Origin: Sphingopyxis sp. MWB1
Lineage (GTDB): Bacteria; Pseudomonadota; Alphaproteobacteria; Sphingomonadales; Sphingomonadaceae
Length of the DNA stretch: 64,000 nucleotides
Assembly: GCF_000763945.1 (NCBI RefSeq)
Contig: NZ_JQFJ01000002.1
Coordinates: 1,911,501 to 1,975,500, forward strand
Reading direction: 5' to 3'
The position numbers and the translations under genes are program-made. The notes under the pieces are model-generated. The model did not search any database and was not told the DNA's origin. It saw nothing but the letters and a program-made list of their open reading frames with translations. Of this stretch, positions 43,246 to 53,079 are shown in pieces; the stretch's first letter is position 1; each line of letters starts with the position of its first letter.

Positions 43246-43596
43246 ATGGCTTATCAAGGCAGCTGTCACTGCGGCGCGGTGACCTATAGCGTCGAGGGCG
43301 ATATTCCCGATACGGCTATGAGCTGCAACTGCTCGCACTGTCGGCGTAAGGGCTTTCTGCTCAGCTTCGTCCCGATCGACCAGTTCCGGCTGGAGAGCGG
43401 TGCCGAGCGGCTGACGTCGTACAAGTTCAACAAGCATAATATCGACCATCAATTCTGCGATGCGTGCGGGTGCCAGAGCTTTTCGGTGGGCACCGGTCCC
43501 GATGGATCGAAGATGGCGGCGGTGAACCTGCGCTGCGTTCCGGGCGCCGACCTCGACGCGCTGAATATCCAGAAGGTCGACGGCGCGAGCTTCTGA
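43246..43596 (+). CDS. GFA-family zinc-binding protein, 116 aa
   Basis: The glutathione-dependent formaldehyde-activating (Gfa) fold. Zinc ligands appear as GSCHCGAV, SCNCSHCRRKG and CDACGCQSF. The protein family binds structural and catalytic zinc, but many members, including short ones like this, have no tested activity, so no glutathione substrate is claimed. AAGGGGAG precedes the ATG at 43246 by six bases. It follows the phosphatase gene by 14 bases. Confidence 0.85.
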   Translation: MAYQGSCHCGAVTYSVEGDIPDTAMSCNCSHCRRKGFLLSFVPIDQFRLESGAERLTSYKFNKHNIDHQFCDACGCQSFSVGTGPDGSKMAAVNLRCVPGADLDALNIQKVDGASF

Positions 43597-43712
43597 CCTT
43601 CGAATCACTTGCATTTGGGGACGAATCCGCCTAAGCGCCCCGCTTCCGATTGTGTCGGCTGGCTGAAAGGGCTGCCAGGCCGATACGCAAACGGACTTCA
43701 AAGGAGACCAAA

Positions 43713-43916
43713 ATGCCCAAGCTGAAGACCAAAAGCGGTGTGAAGAAACGCTTCAAATTCACCGCGTCGGGCAAGGTGAAGCACGGCGTCGCCGGCAAGC
43801 GCCACCGCCTGATTTCGCATAACGCCAAATATATCCGCAGCAACCGCGGCACCAGCGTGCTGAGCGATGCCGACACAGCCCATGTGCGCCTCTGGGCGCC
43901 CTATGGCCTGAAGTAA
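43713..43916 (+). CDS. rpmI: 50S ribosomal protein L35, 67 aa
   Basis: A short, highly basic protein [20 protein letters not shown], then [20 protein letters not shown], matching L35 throughout. AAGGAG lies seven bases before ATG 43713. It is 12 bases before rplT. infC, the usual first gene of this operon in many bacteria, is absent; the pair has its own promoter region at 43597-43712. Confidence 0.95.
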   Translation: MPKLKTKSGVKKRFKFTASGKVKHGVAGKRHRLISHNAKYIRSNRGTSVLSDADTAHVRLWAPYGLK

Positions 43917-43928
43917 GGAGCGCTACCC

Positions 43929-44294
43929 ATGTCACGCATCAAACGCGGCACGACGACGCGCGCCAAGCACAAGCGGATTTTGGATCAGGCGAAGGGCTAT
44001 TATGGCCGTCGCAAGAATACGATCCGCATCGCGCGCCAGGCCGTCGAAAAGGCCGGTCAGTACGCCTATCGCGACCGCAAGGTCAAAAAGCGGAACTTCC
44101 GCGCCCTGTGGATCCAGCGCATCAACGCCGCTGTCCGCGCCGAAGGCCTGACCTATTCGCAGTTCATGCACGGCGCAAAGCTCGCCGGGATCGAACTCGA
44201 CCGCAAGGTGATGGCCGACCTCGCCATGAATGAAAGCGGCGTTTTTGCCGCGATCATCGCACAGGCGAAAGCGGCGCTGCCCAAGGCAGCGTAA
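43929..44294 (+). CDS. rplT: 50S ribosomal protein L20, 121 aa
   Basis: Full-length L20: [20 protein letters not shown] and [20 protein letters not shown] at the basic N-terminus, [20 protein letters not shown] in the globular C-terminal domain. L20 is an early assembly protein of the large subunit and in some bacteria represses its own operon. It is followed by a strong terminator at 44318-44352, separating it from pheST. Confidence 0.96.
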   Translation: MSRIKRGTTTRAKHKRILDQAKGYYGRRKNTIRIARQAVEKAGQYAYRDRKVKKRNFRALWIQRINAAVRAEGLTYSQFMHGAKLAGIELDRKVMADLAMNESGVFAAIIAQAKAALPKAA

Positions 44295-44317
44295 CGCTGC
44301 GGCGGACAAGCCAGATC

Positions 44318-44352
44318 AAAAGGGGGCGGTTCCGCAAGGGGCCGCCCTTTTT
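44318..44352 (+). terminator. Terminator after rplT
   Basis: AAAAGGGGGCGG ... CCGCCCTTTTT forms a stem with an internal two-G bulge and a GCAA-centred loop, followed by a T-run. It lies 23 bases after the rplT stop. Confidence 0.75.
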
Positions 44353-44516
44353 GCTGGGACTTGTCCGTCCGGGGCATTGGGCTTGACCCCTTTGCCCCAT
44401 CCGGTGCAAGCGGCGGATGGCCGCCTCTGGCCTTCTTCCTCTTCGTGAAAGCAGCCGCAGTGCAGGAGCGGGATAGGGCATCAAGCTTAGAGCGAGCCCA
44501 AAATGGCGGGTGATGG

Positions 44517-44536
44517 ATTCCCGCTTTCGCGGGAAT
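44517..44536. repeat. REP-like hairpin upstream of pheS
   Basis: ATTCCCGC and GCGGGAAT form a perfect eight-base stem with a TTTC loop, inside GGATTCCCGC...GCGGGAATGACG, a common dispersed proteobacterial repeat. It sits 35 bases before the pheS start. Confidence 0.6.
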
Positions 44537-44571
44537 GACGAAAGTGGCGGGAATGATGAAGGAATTGCTTA

Positions 44572-45654
44572 GTGTTCGAGATTGAAAAGGCGACAGCCGC
44601 CATTGATCAGGCCGACAATCTGGAGGCGCTCGACGCGCTGCGCGTGCAGTTTCTGGGCAAGAATGGCGAGATCACCCTGCTGCTCAAAACGCTGGGCGGG
44701 ATGAGCCCGGAGGAGCGCAAGGAAAAGGGGCCGGCGATCCAGGCGCTGCGCGAGGCGGTGACCGACGCGATTGCCGCGCGCAAGGCGGCGCTGGAAAGCG
44801 CCGCGCTGGAAGCGAAGCTCGCCGCCGAGCGCCTCGATATGAGCCTGCCCGCCGCGCCCGTGCCGCAAGGCAGCGTCCACCCGGTCAGCCAGGTGATGGA
44901 CGAACTGGCCGAAATTTTCGCCGACATGGGCTTTGCCGTCGCCACGGGGCCGGAGATTGAGGACGACTGGCATAATTTCACCGCGCTCAATATTCCCGAA
45001 ACCCATCCCGCGCGAGCGATGCACGATACTTTCTATTTCCCCGACACCGACGCCGAGGGCCGCGCGATGCTGCTGCGCACGCACACCTCGCCGGTGCAGA
45101 TCCGCACGATGATGAGCGAGAAGCCGCCGATCCGTATCATCGCGCCAGGACGTGTCTATCGCAGCGACAGCGATGCAACGCACACGCCGATGTTTCATCA
45201 GGTCGAAGGCCTTGTCATCGACCGCGGCATTCACATGGGGCACCTCAAATGGACGCTCGAAACCTTTTTGAAGGCTTTTTTCGAGCGCGATGACATCGTG
45301 CTGCGGCTGCGCCCCAGCTATTTCCCCTTCACCGAACCCTCGGCCGAGGTCGATGTCGGCTATGCCCAGGAAAAGGGGCGCCGCGTCGTCGGGGGCGACG
45401 GCGATGCCGAGGGCCATGCGTGGATGGAATTGCTGGGCAGCGGCATGGTCAACCGCCGCGTCATCGCCAATTGCGGGCTGGACCCCGACGAATGGCAGGG
45501 ATTTGCCTTTGGCGTCGGCGTCGACCGGCTCGCCATGCTGAAATATGGGATGGACGATTTGCGCGCTTTCTTCGACGGCGATCTGCGCTGGCTGTCGCAT
45601 TATGGTTTTAGCGCGCTGAGCGTGCCCACGCTGAGCGGGGGGATTTCGGCATGA
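44572..45654 (+). CDS. pheS: Phenylalanine-tRNA ligase alpha subunit, 360 aa
   Basis: The catalytic subunit of the alpha2beta2 class II synthetase. An N-terminal coiled coil (about residues 1-85) is followed by motif 1 [19 protein letters not shown], motif 2 [19 protein letters not shown] and motif 3 [16 protein letters not shown], with [14 protein letters not shown] in the Phe pocket. The only usable start is the GTG at 44572, nine bases after GAAGGA; an in-frame stop lies just upstream. It overlaps pheT by four bases (ATGA). Confidence 0.95.
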   Translation: MFEIEKATAAIDQADNLEALDALRVQFLGKNGEITLLLKTLGGMSPEERKEKGPAIQALREAVTDAIAARKAALESAALEAKLAAERLDMSLPAAPVPQGSVHPVSQVMDELAEIFADMGFAVATGPEIEDDWHNFTALNIPETHPARAMHDTFYFPDTDAEGRAMLLRTHTSPVQIRTMMSEKPPIRIIAPGRVYRSDSDATHTPMFHQVEGLVIDRGIHMGHLKWTLETFLKAFFERDDIVLRLRPSYFPFTEPSAEVDVGYAQEKGRRVVGGDGDAEGHAWMELLGSGMVNRRVIANCGLDPDEWQGFAFGVGVDRLAMLKYGMDDLRAFFDGDLRWLSHYGFSALSVPTLSGGISA

Positions 45655-48047
45655 AGCTAACCCTTAACTGGCTGCGCGACCATCTCGACGGTGACTATGG
45701 CGTCGCCGATGTTGTCGCCACCTTGAACCGCATCGGCCATGAGGTTGAAGGCGTCGAAAACCCGGCCGAGAAACTGGCAGGTTTCCGCATCGCTAGGGTG
45801 CTGACCGCCGAAAAGCATCCGCAGGCCGACAAGCTGCAGGTGCTGAGCGTCGAAGCCGGGCCCGACATCAATGGCGGCGCGCCGCTGACCATCGTGTGCG
45901 GCGCCCCCAATGCGCGCGCGGGGCTGGTCGGCGTGCTGGGCCTGCCCGGCGCGGTAGTGCCCGCCAATGGCATGGAATTGAAGGTCGCGGCAGTGCGCGG
46001 CGTCGAATCGAACGGCATGATGTGCTCGGTGCGCGAGCTGGAGCTGGGCGATGACCATGATGGCATCATCGAACTGGCCGGTGATGCGCCGGTCGGCACC
46101 GCCTTTGCCGATTATCGCGGGGTCGATGATCCGGTGATCGACATTTCGATCACCCCCAACCGGCAGGATTGCATGGGCGTGCGCGGGATCGCCCGCGACC
46201 TTGCCGCCGCCGGGCTGGGCACGCTGAAGCCACTCGACGTTCCGACGATCAACGGCGAAGGCGCGCCCGCGACCGAAATTCGCGTCGAGGACAGCGAAGG
46301 CTGTCCCGCCTTTTACGGGCGGACGATCAGCGGCGTCACCAATGGCGAGGCGCCCGAATGGATGCGCCGCCGGCTGGAGGCCATCGGCCAGAGGCCGATC
46401 AGCGCGCTCGTCGATATCAGCAATTATGTGATGTTCGACCTGGGCCGCCCCAGCCATATTTATGACCGCGCCAAGCTGAACGGCGCAATGACCGCGCGCC
46501 GCGCCAGCGAGGGTGAAAGCGTCACCGCGCTGAACGGCAAGGATTATGTGCTGAGCGAGACCATGACGGTAATCGCCGATGACACAGGTGTGCATGACAT
46601 CGCCGGCATCATGGGCGGCGAGCATAGCGGGTGCAGCGAGACGACAAGCGATGTGCTGCTGGAGATTGCTTATTTCACCCCCGAACGCATCGCGCTCACG
46701 GGTCAGGCGCTGGGGCTGGCGAGCGACGCGCGCAGCCGCTTCGAGCGCGGGGTCGATCCCGCTTTCCTCGACGATGCGGTCGCCATCGTCACCGGCCATA
46801 TCCTGTCCATCTGCGGCGGCACCCCGTCGGACATTGTGCGCGCGGGCACGCCGCCCGTGGGGGTGCGCGAAATCGATTATGACCCGGCGCTCGCGGAAAC
46901 GCTGGGCGGCATTGCCATCGCGCCCGATGCGCAGCGCACCATTTTGGAATCGCTGGGCTTTGTGGTGATGGAGCAGGGCGCGCTGTGGCGCGTCACCGTG
47001 CCAAGCTGGCGCCGCGATATGGACGCCGCCCCCGATCTGGTTGAGGAAGTGACGCGCATCCACGGCTTTGACGCCATCCCCTCGACCCCGCTGCCGCGCG
47101 CCGAGGGGGTTGCCCGGCCGACCGCGACCGCCGATCAGATGATGGAACGGCGCGCGCGCCGCGCGGCCGCGGCTGCCGGTTTCCATGAAGCGGTGACATG
47201 GAGCTTCGTGTCCGAACGCGAGGCCGAACCCTTTGGCGGCGGGGCGTGGAGCCTTGCCAATCCCATCAGCGAAGAGCTGAAAATCATGCGCCCCTCGCTG
47301 TTGCCCGGCCTGTTGTCAGCCGCCGCGCGCAACCAGAATCGCGGCGCGAGCAGCATTCGCCTGTTCGAAATCGGGCGGCGCTATCTGGCCGGGGCCGAAC
47401 ATCCAACGCTCGCACTGCTGATGGCAGGCGAAAAGACGCCGCGCGGCTGGCAAAGCGGCAAGGCGGCGGCGTTCGATGCCTTTGACGCCAAGGGCGCCGC
47501 GCTGGCGCTGCTGGAAGCGGCGGGGGCGCCCGCCGACCGTTTGCAGGTAATGGAAACGGTGAGCGAAGGCGCGATCTGGCACCCCGGCCAATCGGCGACG
47601 CTGCGCCTTGGCCCCAAGGCGGTGCTCGCCGAATTTGGCGCGCTTCACCCCGCGCTGACCCGGCATTTCGATGTCGATGGCCCGGTGATGGCGGTCCAGA
47701 TTTTCCTCGACGCCATTCCCGCCAAGCGCGCGAGCGGCCCGGTGCGCGCCGCCTTTACCCCGCCCGCGCTGCAATCGGTGCGCCGCGACTTTGCCTTTCT
47801 GGCGCCCGAGACGCTGACCGCCGCCGAACTGGTGCGCGCGATTCGCGGCGCCGACAAGGCGGCGATCGTCGATGCGCGCCTGTTCGACCGCTTCGCCGGA
47901 CAAGGCGTGCCCGACGGACAGGTCAGCCTCGCGGTCGAGGTCGAGCTGCAACCCGCCGACAAAAGCTTCACCGACGCCGATTTGAAGGCGATCACCGACA
48001 AGGTGGTGGGCGCAGCAGCGAAGCTGGGCGCGGTGCTGCGGGGATAG
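45651..48047 (+). CDS. pheT: Phenylalanine-tRNA ligase beta subunit, 798 aa
   Basis: The editing and tRNA-binding subunit. The N-terminal OB/EMAP domain has [18 protein letters not shown], then the B3/B4 editing domain ([34 protein letters not shown]), the B5 domain ([20 protein letters not shown] lies before it) and the C-terminal anticodon-binding domain ending [19 protein letters not shown]. Length is normal. Translation is coupled to pheS by a four-base overlap. Confidence 0.95.
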   Translation: MKLTLNWLRDHLDGDYGVADVVATLNRIGHEVEGVENPAEKLAGFRIARVLTAEKHPQADKLQVLSVEAGPDINGGAPLTIVCGAPNARAGLVGVLGLPGAVVPANGMELKVAAVRGVESNGMMCSVRELELGDDHDGIIELAGDAPVGTAFADYRGVDDPVIDISITPNRQDCMGVRGIARDLAAAGLGTLKPLDVPTINGEGAPATEIRVEDSEGCPAFYGRTISGVTNGEAPEWMRRRLEAIGQRPISALVDISNYVMFDLGRPSHIYDRAKLNGAMTARRASEGESVTALNGKDYVLSETMTVIADDTGVHDIAGIMGGEHSGCSETTSDVLLEIAYFTPERIALTGQALGLASDARSRFERGVDPAFLDDAVAIVTGHILSICGGTPSDIVRAGTPPVGVREIDYDPALAETLGGIAIAPDAQRTILESLGFVVMEQGALWRVTVPSWRRDMDAAPDLVEEVTRIHGFDAIPSTPLPRAEGVARPTATADQMMERRARRAAAAAGFHEAVTWSFVSEREAEPFGGGAWSLANPISEELKIMRPSLLPGLLSAAARNQNRGASSIRLFEIGRRYLAGAEHPTLALLMAGEKTPRGWQSGKAAAFDAFDAKGAALALLEAAGAPADRLQVMETVSEGAIWHPGQSATLRLGPKAVLAEFGALHPALTRHFDVDGPVMAVQIFLDAIPAKRASGPVRAAFTPPALQSVRRDFAFLAPETLTAAELVRAIRGADKAAIVDARLFDRFAGQGVPDGQVSLAVEVELQPADKSFTDADLKAITDKVVGAAAKLGAVLRG

Positions 48048-48171
48048 GCTGGAGATTGCTGCTGGACGCTGGATGCGGAGAAGCGGCACTCGCCGGATAT
48101 ATGATCCCGCGGGTCGTTGACCCCGGCAGGGAAAGGCGACACATCTGGTCGCCGGACCAGCGAGGGAGCAG

Positions 48172-50319
48172 ATGATGATGCGTAAAGGGGCTTTGTGGGG
48201 TGCGGGGCTGTTGCTGTGGGCGGCGCATCCCGCGCTTGCTGCCGAGCCGGGGGCGCAGGCCGCTCCGGCGGTTGAAAGCGCCCCCGCCCGCTCCGCCGCC
48301 GCGAGCGGAAGCGCGCGCACCGCGCCCGAACGGCGCTTTACCGGCGAGGATTTGTTCAACCTGTCGCTTGCATCCGACCCGCAGATCAGCCCCGATGGTC
48401 GCCGCATCGCCTATGTCCGCCGGTCGAACGATATCATGTCCGACCGCGCGGTCAGTTCGATCTGGATGATCGACACGCAAAGCGGCGCCGAAATACCGGT
48501 GGCGGCGAGTGATGGCGATGCCTTTTCGCCGCGCTGGTCGCCCGATGGCAAGCGGCTTGCCTATGTGTCGACGCGCGGCGGCGGCGCGCAGCTTTGGGTG
48601 CGCTGGATCGATGGCGGTGAAGCGGTGCGGCTGACCGGCCTGCCGACCAGCCCGTCCAGCATCACCTGGAGCCCCGATGGCCGCTCCATCGCCTATACGA
48701 TGCTGGTCAAGGATGCTGGGCCGACACTGGGCAGCGCACCCGCGAACAAGCCCGAGGGCGCGAAATGGGCCGAGCCGCTGGAGGTGCATGACCTCCTCAC
48801 CTATCGCGCCGATGGCGCGGGCTATATCGAGCCGGGTTTTGAGAAAATCTTTCTCGTTCCCGCCACCGGCGGCGCGCCGCGCCAGCTCAGCTTTGGCCCC
48901 TATCATGACGGCGGGCCGCTGAGCTGGGCACCCGATGGCCGCACGCTTTATTTTTCGGCCAATCGCCAGCCCGATTGGGAAGAAAACCCGCTGGAAAGCG
49001 AGATTTATGCGCTCGACATTGCAAGCGGCGCGATCCGCGCGCTGACCGATCGCAAGGGCCCCGACGCCAGCCCCAGCGTGTCGCCCGACGGGCGGCTGAT
49101 CGCCTATACCGGCTTTGACGATGCGAAGCGCGCTTATGAAAACAGCCATCTCTATGTGATGAACCGCGACGGGTCGAACCCGCGCAACCTGACCGCCGAC
49201 TGGGATTATAGCGTCGATGCCCTCCGCTGGGACGCCGATGGCCGCGGGATTTATGTGCAATATGACGACCATGGCGAAACTTTCGTGGCGCGCATCGGGC
49301 TCGACGGATCGGTGCGAAAGGTCGCATCGGGCCTGTCGGGCGGGTCGCTCGACCGGCCCTATACGGGCGGCAGCTTCAGCGTCGCCGACAATGACGCCAT
49401 CGCCTTTACCGGCGGCAGCGCGACGCGCCCGGCCGAAGTGCAGGTGACGCGCAGCGGTAGCACAGCGCGCATCCTCACCGACCTCAACCGCAGCCTGCGC
49501 GAAACAAAGGCGCTGGGCGAAGTGCGCAAGATCAGCGTGGCGTCGAGCCACGACGGGCTGCCCATCGAAGGCTGGTTCACCCTGCCCCCCACCTATGTCG
49601 AGGGGCAGCGCGTGCCGCTGATCCTCGAAATTCATGGCGGCCCCTTCACCGCCTATGGCCCGCATTTTTCGACCGACAATCAGCTATATGCCGCGGCGGG
49701 CTATGCCGTGCTGTCGGCCAATCCGCGCGGATCGACCAGCTATGGCGAGGCTTTCGCGCAAAAAATCGACAAGGCCTATCCGGGCGATGATTATTTCGAC
49801 CTGATCAGCATCGTCGACCGCGCCATCGCGCTGGGAATTGCCGATCCCGATGCGCTGTTCGTCACGGGCGGATCGGGCGGCGGGGTGCTGACCAGCTGGA
49901 TCATCGGCAAGACGCACCGGTTCAAGGCGGCGGCGACGCAAAAACCGGTGATCAACTGGACGACGCAGGCGCTGACCGCCGATGGACCGGCCTTTTTCGG
50001 CCCCTATTGGATCGGCGCCATGCCGTGGGAAAACCCCGAGGCTTATTGGAAATTATCGCCGCTCTCGCTCGTCGGACAGGTGGAAACCCCGACCCTGGTC
50101 GTTGTCGGCAGCGAGGATTATCGCACCCCGGTGAGCGAGGCCGAGCAATATTATACCGCGCTGCGCCTGCGCGGGGTGCCGACGGCTTTCATCAAGGTGC
50201 CGGGCGCGAGCCATGGCGGCATCGCCGCGCGTCCGTCGCAATCGGCAGCCAAGGCGGCGGCGATCCTCGCCTGGTTCGACAAATATCGGCAGGGCTGGGC
50301 GCGAGACGCGGGGGAGTAA
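48172..50319 (+). CDS. Exported S9 prolyl oligopeptidase-family peptidase, 715 aa
   Basis: A signal peptide (MMMRKGALWGAGLLLWAAHP, cleavage near ALA-AE) leads to WD40-like PD40 propeller repeats with recurring SPDG motifs (about residues 70-440), then an alpha/beta-hydrolase domain. The nucleophile Ser lies in FVTGGSGGGVLTSW, the Asp in LVVVGSEDYRTP and the His in PGASHGGIAARP. This is the dipeptidyl-peptidase/acylaminoacyl-peptidase (S9B/S9C) type, distinct from the oligopeptidase B-like gene at 20447. It likely cuts peptides in the periplasm. Three ATGs occur in tandem; 48172 is the first, with GAGGGAG upstream. It ends three bases from glnD. Confidence 0.88.
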   Translation: MMMRKGALWGAGLLLWAAHPALAAEPGAQAAPAVESAPARSAAASGSARTAPERRFTGEDLFNLSLASDPQISPDGRRIAYVRRSNDIMSDRAVSSIWMIDTQSGAEIPVAASDGDAFSPRWSPDGKRLAYVSTRGGGAQLWVRWIDGGEAVRLTGLPTSPSSITWSPDGRSIAYTMLVKDAGPTLGSAPANKPEGAKWAEPLEVHDLLTYRADGAGYIEPGFEKIFLVPATGGAPRQLSFGPYHDGGPLSWAPDGRTLYFSANRQPDWEENPLESEIYALDIASGAIRALTDRKGPDASPSVSPDGRLIAYTGFDDAKRAYENSHLYVMNRDGSNPRNLTADWDYSVDALRWDADGRGIYVQYDDHGETFVARIGLDGSVRKVASGLSGGSLDRPYTGGSFSVADNDAIAFTGGSATRPAEVQVTRSGSTARILTDLNRSLRETKALGEVRKISVASSHDGLPIEGWFTLPPTYVEGQRVPLILEIHGGPFTAYGPHFSTDNQLYAAAGYAVLSANPRGSTSYGEAFAQKIDKAYPGDDYFDLISIVDRAIALGIADPDALFVTGGSGGGVLTSWIIGKTHRFKAAATQKPVINWTTQALTADGPAFFGPYWIGAMPWENPEAYWKLSPLSLVGQVETPTLVVVGSEDYRTPVSEAEQYYTALRLRGVPTAFIKVPGASHGGIAARPSQSAAKAAAILAWFDKYRQGWARDAGE

Positions 50320-50322
50320 GCC

Positions 50323-53079
50323 CTACGCGGCCTCCGCGCTGTCATCGCTGCGCCTCGCCGCTTCGAGCAGACGCTTTTCAAGCGTTTTGACGCGCGCACT
50401 GCTGTCGATCTTGTCGCCGATCAGGTCGGTGACATAGAAGGTGTCGACCGCGCGTTCGCCATAGGTCGCGACATGGGCGCTATGCACCGTCACCTTTGAC
50501 TGGAAAAGCGCATAGGCAAGCTGGCTCAGCAGCGCGGGGCGGTCCTGCGCGTTGACTTCGATCACCGTGAAGCGGTTCGACGCCTTGTTGTCGATAAAGA
50601 CATTGGGGGCAACGCGAAACGCCTCCGCTCGCGCGCGGTGCAGCGCGCGCGCCTCCAGCTTGGGCAGCAATTTCTGACGATTGGCGAGCGCATCCTCGAT
50701 CGCGCGGGTCAGGCGTAAAATCTGCTCGGCCTCGGCAAAGGGGCGGCCGATGGGGTCCTGCACCAGGAAATTGTCGAGCGCGAGGCCGTCGCGCGTCGTG
50801 TGAATGCGCGCGTCGATAATATTGCCGCCCGCCAGATGAATGCCCCCGACGATGCGATAGAAAAGCCCCGGGTGATCGGCGGCGAGCAGCATCACCAGCG
50901 TCGCGCCGCGATCATCGTCGGGCACGGCGGCGATGTGGAGCGGGGCATCGCCGGCCTGCTGGATGTGCAGCAGATTGGCGGTGATCACCTCGACCGGTTC
51001 GGCGATCCAGTAACTTTCGGGCAGGCGCTTGGCGAGGCGCGCGAAATCCTTGTCGCTCATCTGGAGCAGCGCCTGCGCTTCCTCCTTCTTGCCCGCAATC
51101 CGCGCCTCGCGCCCGCGCTGCTTGTGGCCGAGCCGCAGCACTTCTTCGGCCGAATCATATAATTCGGTGAGCAATTGCCGTTTCCAGCTGTTCCACACCC
51201 CGGGGCCGACCGCGCGAATATCGACGACGGTGAGGACAAGGAGCAGCCGCAGCCGCTCGGGCGATTGCACATGCTGGGCGAAATCGAGGATCGTCTTGAA
51301 ATCGGCGAGGTCGCGCTTGAACGCGGTCGCCGACATGAGGAGATGATAGCGCACAAGCCATGAGACCGTCTCGGTCTCCGCCTCGCTCAGCCCCAGCCGC
51401 GGGCAGACGCGCAGCGCAAGTTCAGCGCCCAGCACGCTGTGATCGCCGCCGCGCCCCTTGGCGATATCGTGCAGCAGCACCGCCACATAAATGACGCGCC
51501 GCGACTGGATCTGGTCCATGATCGCGGTCGAAAGCGGATGATCCTCCTGAAGCCGGTTCTGCTCGATGTCGGACAACAGCCCGATGGCGCGGATCGTATG
51601 CTCATCGACCGTATAATGATGATACATGTCGAATTGCATCTGCGCGACGACGCGGCCGAAATCGGGAATGAAGCGGCCGAACACCCCCGCCTCGTTCATC
51701 CAGCGCAGCACGGTTTCGGGATCGCGCGGACTGGTAAGCACATCGAGAAAAAGCGCATTAGCACGCGCAATCCTCCTCAGCTTTCCGTCGATCAGCTTCG
51801 CGTCATGACGCGCCTGCCGCATCGCCTGCGGATGGATTTCGAGGCTATATTTGTCGGCGAGCGCGAAAATCTCGATCAGGCGAACAGGGTCTTCCTGAAA
51901 AAAATCATCCGACGGCAAGGCGAGCCGCCCCCGGTCGAGGACAAAGCCATTGAGCTTGCCGGGGCGGCGGCGGATCGAGGGCAGGAAACGCCGCCCGCGC
52001 GCCGCAAGCTGTTCGTCGAGATGAGCCAGGAACGTGCCGGTGAGGTCGCCGACGCTTTTGGCGTGGAGAAAATAAAGCTGCATGAAGCGTTCGACCGCGC
52101 TTTTGCCCGGCCGCTCGGCAAATTGCATTCGCGCCGCAATCTCGCGCTGAAAATCAAAGGTCAGACGGTCCTCGGCGCGCCCCGCCAGAATATGAAGGTG
52201 GCAGCGCACCGCGAGCAGGAAATTTTCGGCGCGGCCAAATTGGCGCAGCTCGCGCGCGGTGAGCAGCCCGGCGTCGACCAGTTCGGGGACGGTGCGGACG
52301 CGGTGGATGAATTTGCCGATCCAGAACAGGGTGTGAAGGTCGCGAAGCCCGCCCTTCCCTTCCTTTACATTGGGTTCGACAACATAGCGCGAATCGCCCA
52401 TTTTCTTGTGCCGCTCGTCACGCTCGGCGAGCTTTTCGGCGACAAAGCTGCGCGCATTGCCCGCGACCACCTCGGCGTCGAAGCGCGCCGCCGCCTGATC
52501 ATAAAGGTCGCGGTCGCCCCAGATGAAGCGCCCTTCGAGGAGCGCGGTGCGGATCGTCATATCCTCTTTCGCGGCGCGGATCATCTCGTCGAGCGAACGC
52601 GAGGAGTGGCCGACCTTCAGCCCCAGATCCCAGAGGGTGTATAGCTGCGCCTCGATGACGCTTTCGGTCCAGCTCGTCTGGCGAAAGGGGGTCAGAAAGC
52701 CGATATCGACATCGCTGTGCGGCGCCATTTCGCCGCGGCCATAGCCGCCGACCGCGATGACCGTGATCCGCTCCCCCGCCGATCGATTGCCCGCGGGATA
52801 AAGATGTTCGACGGTGAAATCATAGGACAGGCGGACAAGCTGATCGATCAGAAAGGCGGTCGCCTGCGCCGCGATCCGTCCCGACGAGGGGGCATCTGCC
52901 AGCCGCTTTTCGACTTCGGCGCGGCCATCCTCCAGCGCTTGCTTGAGCAGCGCCACCATCGCGCGACGGCGCGCGCCATTATCGGCACTTTCCTCGGCAA
53001 TCGCCGCAAGGCGTTCGGCGAGTACGCGCCGGTCGATAATCGCGCGCCGATTGGGAAGGCTGGAGAAAAAACCGCTCAT
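50323..53079 (-). CDS. glnD: [Protein-PII] uridylyltransferase/uridylyl-removing enzyme, 918 aa
   Basis: The nitrogen sensor that uridylylates PII when glutamine is low and removes UMP when it is high. The nucleotidyltransferase domain has VGGYGRGEMAPHSDVDIGF, with Gly-Gly and the metal Asp pair. The HD domain that removes UMP shows VAVLLHDIAKGRGGDHSVLG. Two C-terminal ACT domains that sense glutamine follow (about residues 740-918: ADHPGLFYRIVGGIHLAGGN and AQDRPALLSQLAYALFQSKV). It starts within the end of mutS (four-base overlap) and is co-transcribed. Together with rpoN this shows nitrogen control in the genome. Confidence 0.95.
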   Translation of the reverse strand: MSGFFSSLPNRRAIIDRRVLAERLAAIAEESADNGARRRAMVALLKQALEDGRAEVEKRLADAPSSGRIAAQATAFLIDQLVRLSYDFTVEHLYPAGNRSAGERITVIAVGGYGRGEMAPHSDVDIGFLTPFRQTSWTESVIEAQLYTLWDLGLKVGHSSRSLDEMIRAAKEDMTIRTALLEGRFIWGDRDLYDQAAARFDAEVVAGNARSFVAEKLAERDERHKKMGDSRYVVEPNVKEGKGGLRDLHTLFWIGKFIHRVRTVPELVDAGLLTARELRQFGRAENFLLAVRCHLHILAGRAEDRLTFDFQREIAARMQFAERPGKSAVERFMQLYFLHAKSVGDLTGTFLAHLDEQLAARGRRFLPSIRRRPGKLNGFVLDRGRLALPSDDFFQEDPVRLIEIFALADKYSLEIHPQAMRQARHDAKLIDGKLRRIARANALFLDVLTSPRDPETVLRWMNEAGVFGRFIPDFGRVVAQMQFDMYHHYTVDEHTIRAIGLLSDIEQNRLQEDHPLSTAIMDQIQSRRVIYVAVLLHDIAKGRGGDHSVLGAELALRVCPRLGLSEAETETVSWLVRYHLLMSATAFKRDLADFKTILDFAQHVQSPERLRLLLVLTVVDIRAVGPGVWNSWKRQLLTELYDSAEEVLRLGHKQRGREARIAGKKEEAQALLQMSDKDFARLAKRLPESYWIAEPVEVITANLLHIQQAGDAPLHIAAVPDDDRGATLVMLLAADHPGLFYRIVGGIHLAGGNIIDARIHTTRDGLALDNFLVQDPIGRPFAEAEQILRLTRAIEDALANRQKLLPKLEARALHRARAEAFRVAPNVFIDNKASNRFTVIEVNAQDRPALLSQLAYALFQSKVTVHSAHVATYGERAVDTFYVTDLIGDKIDSSARVKTLEKRLLEAARRSDDSAEAA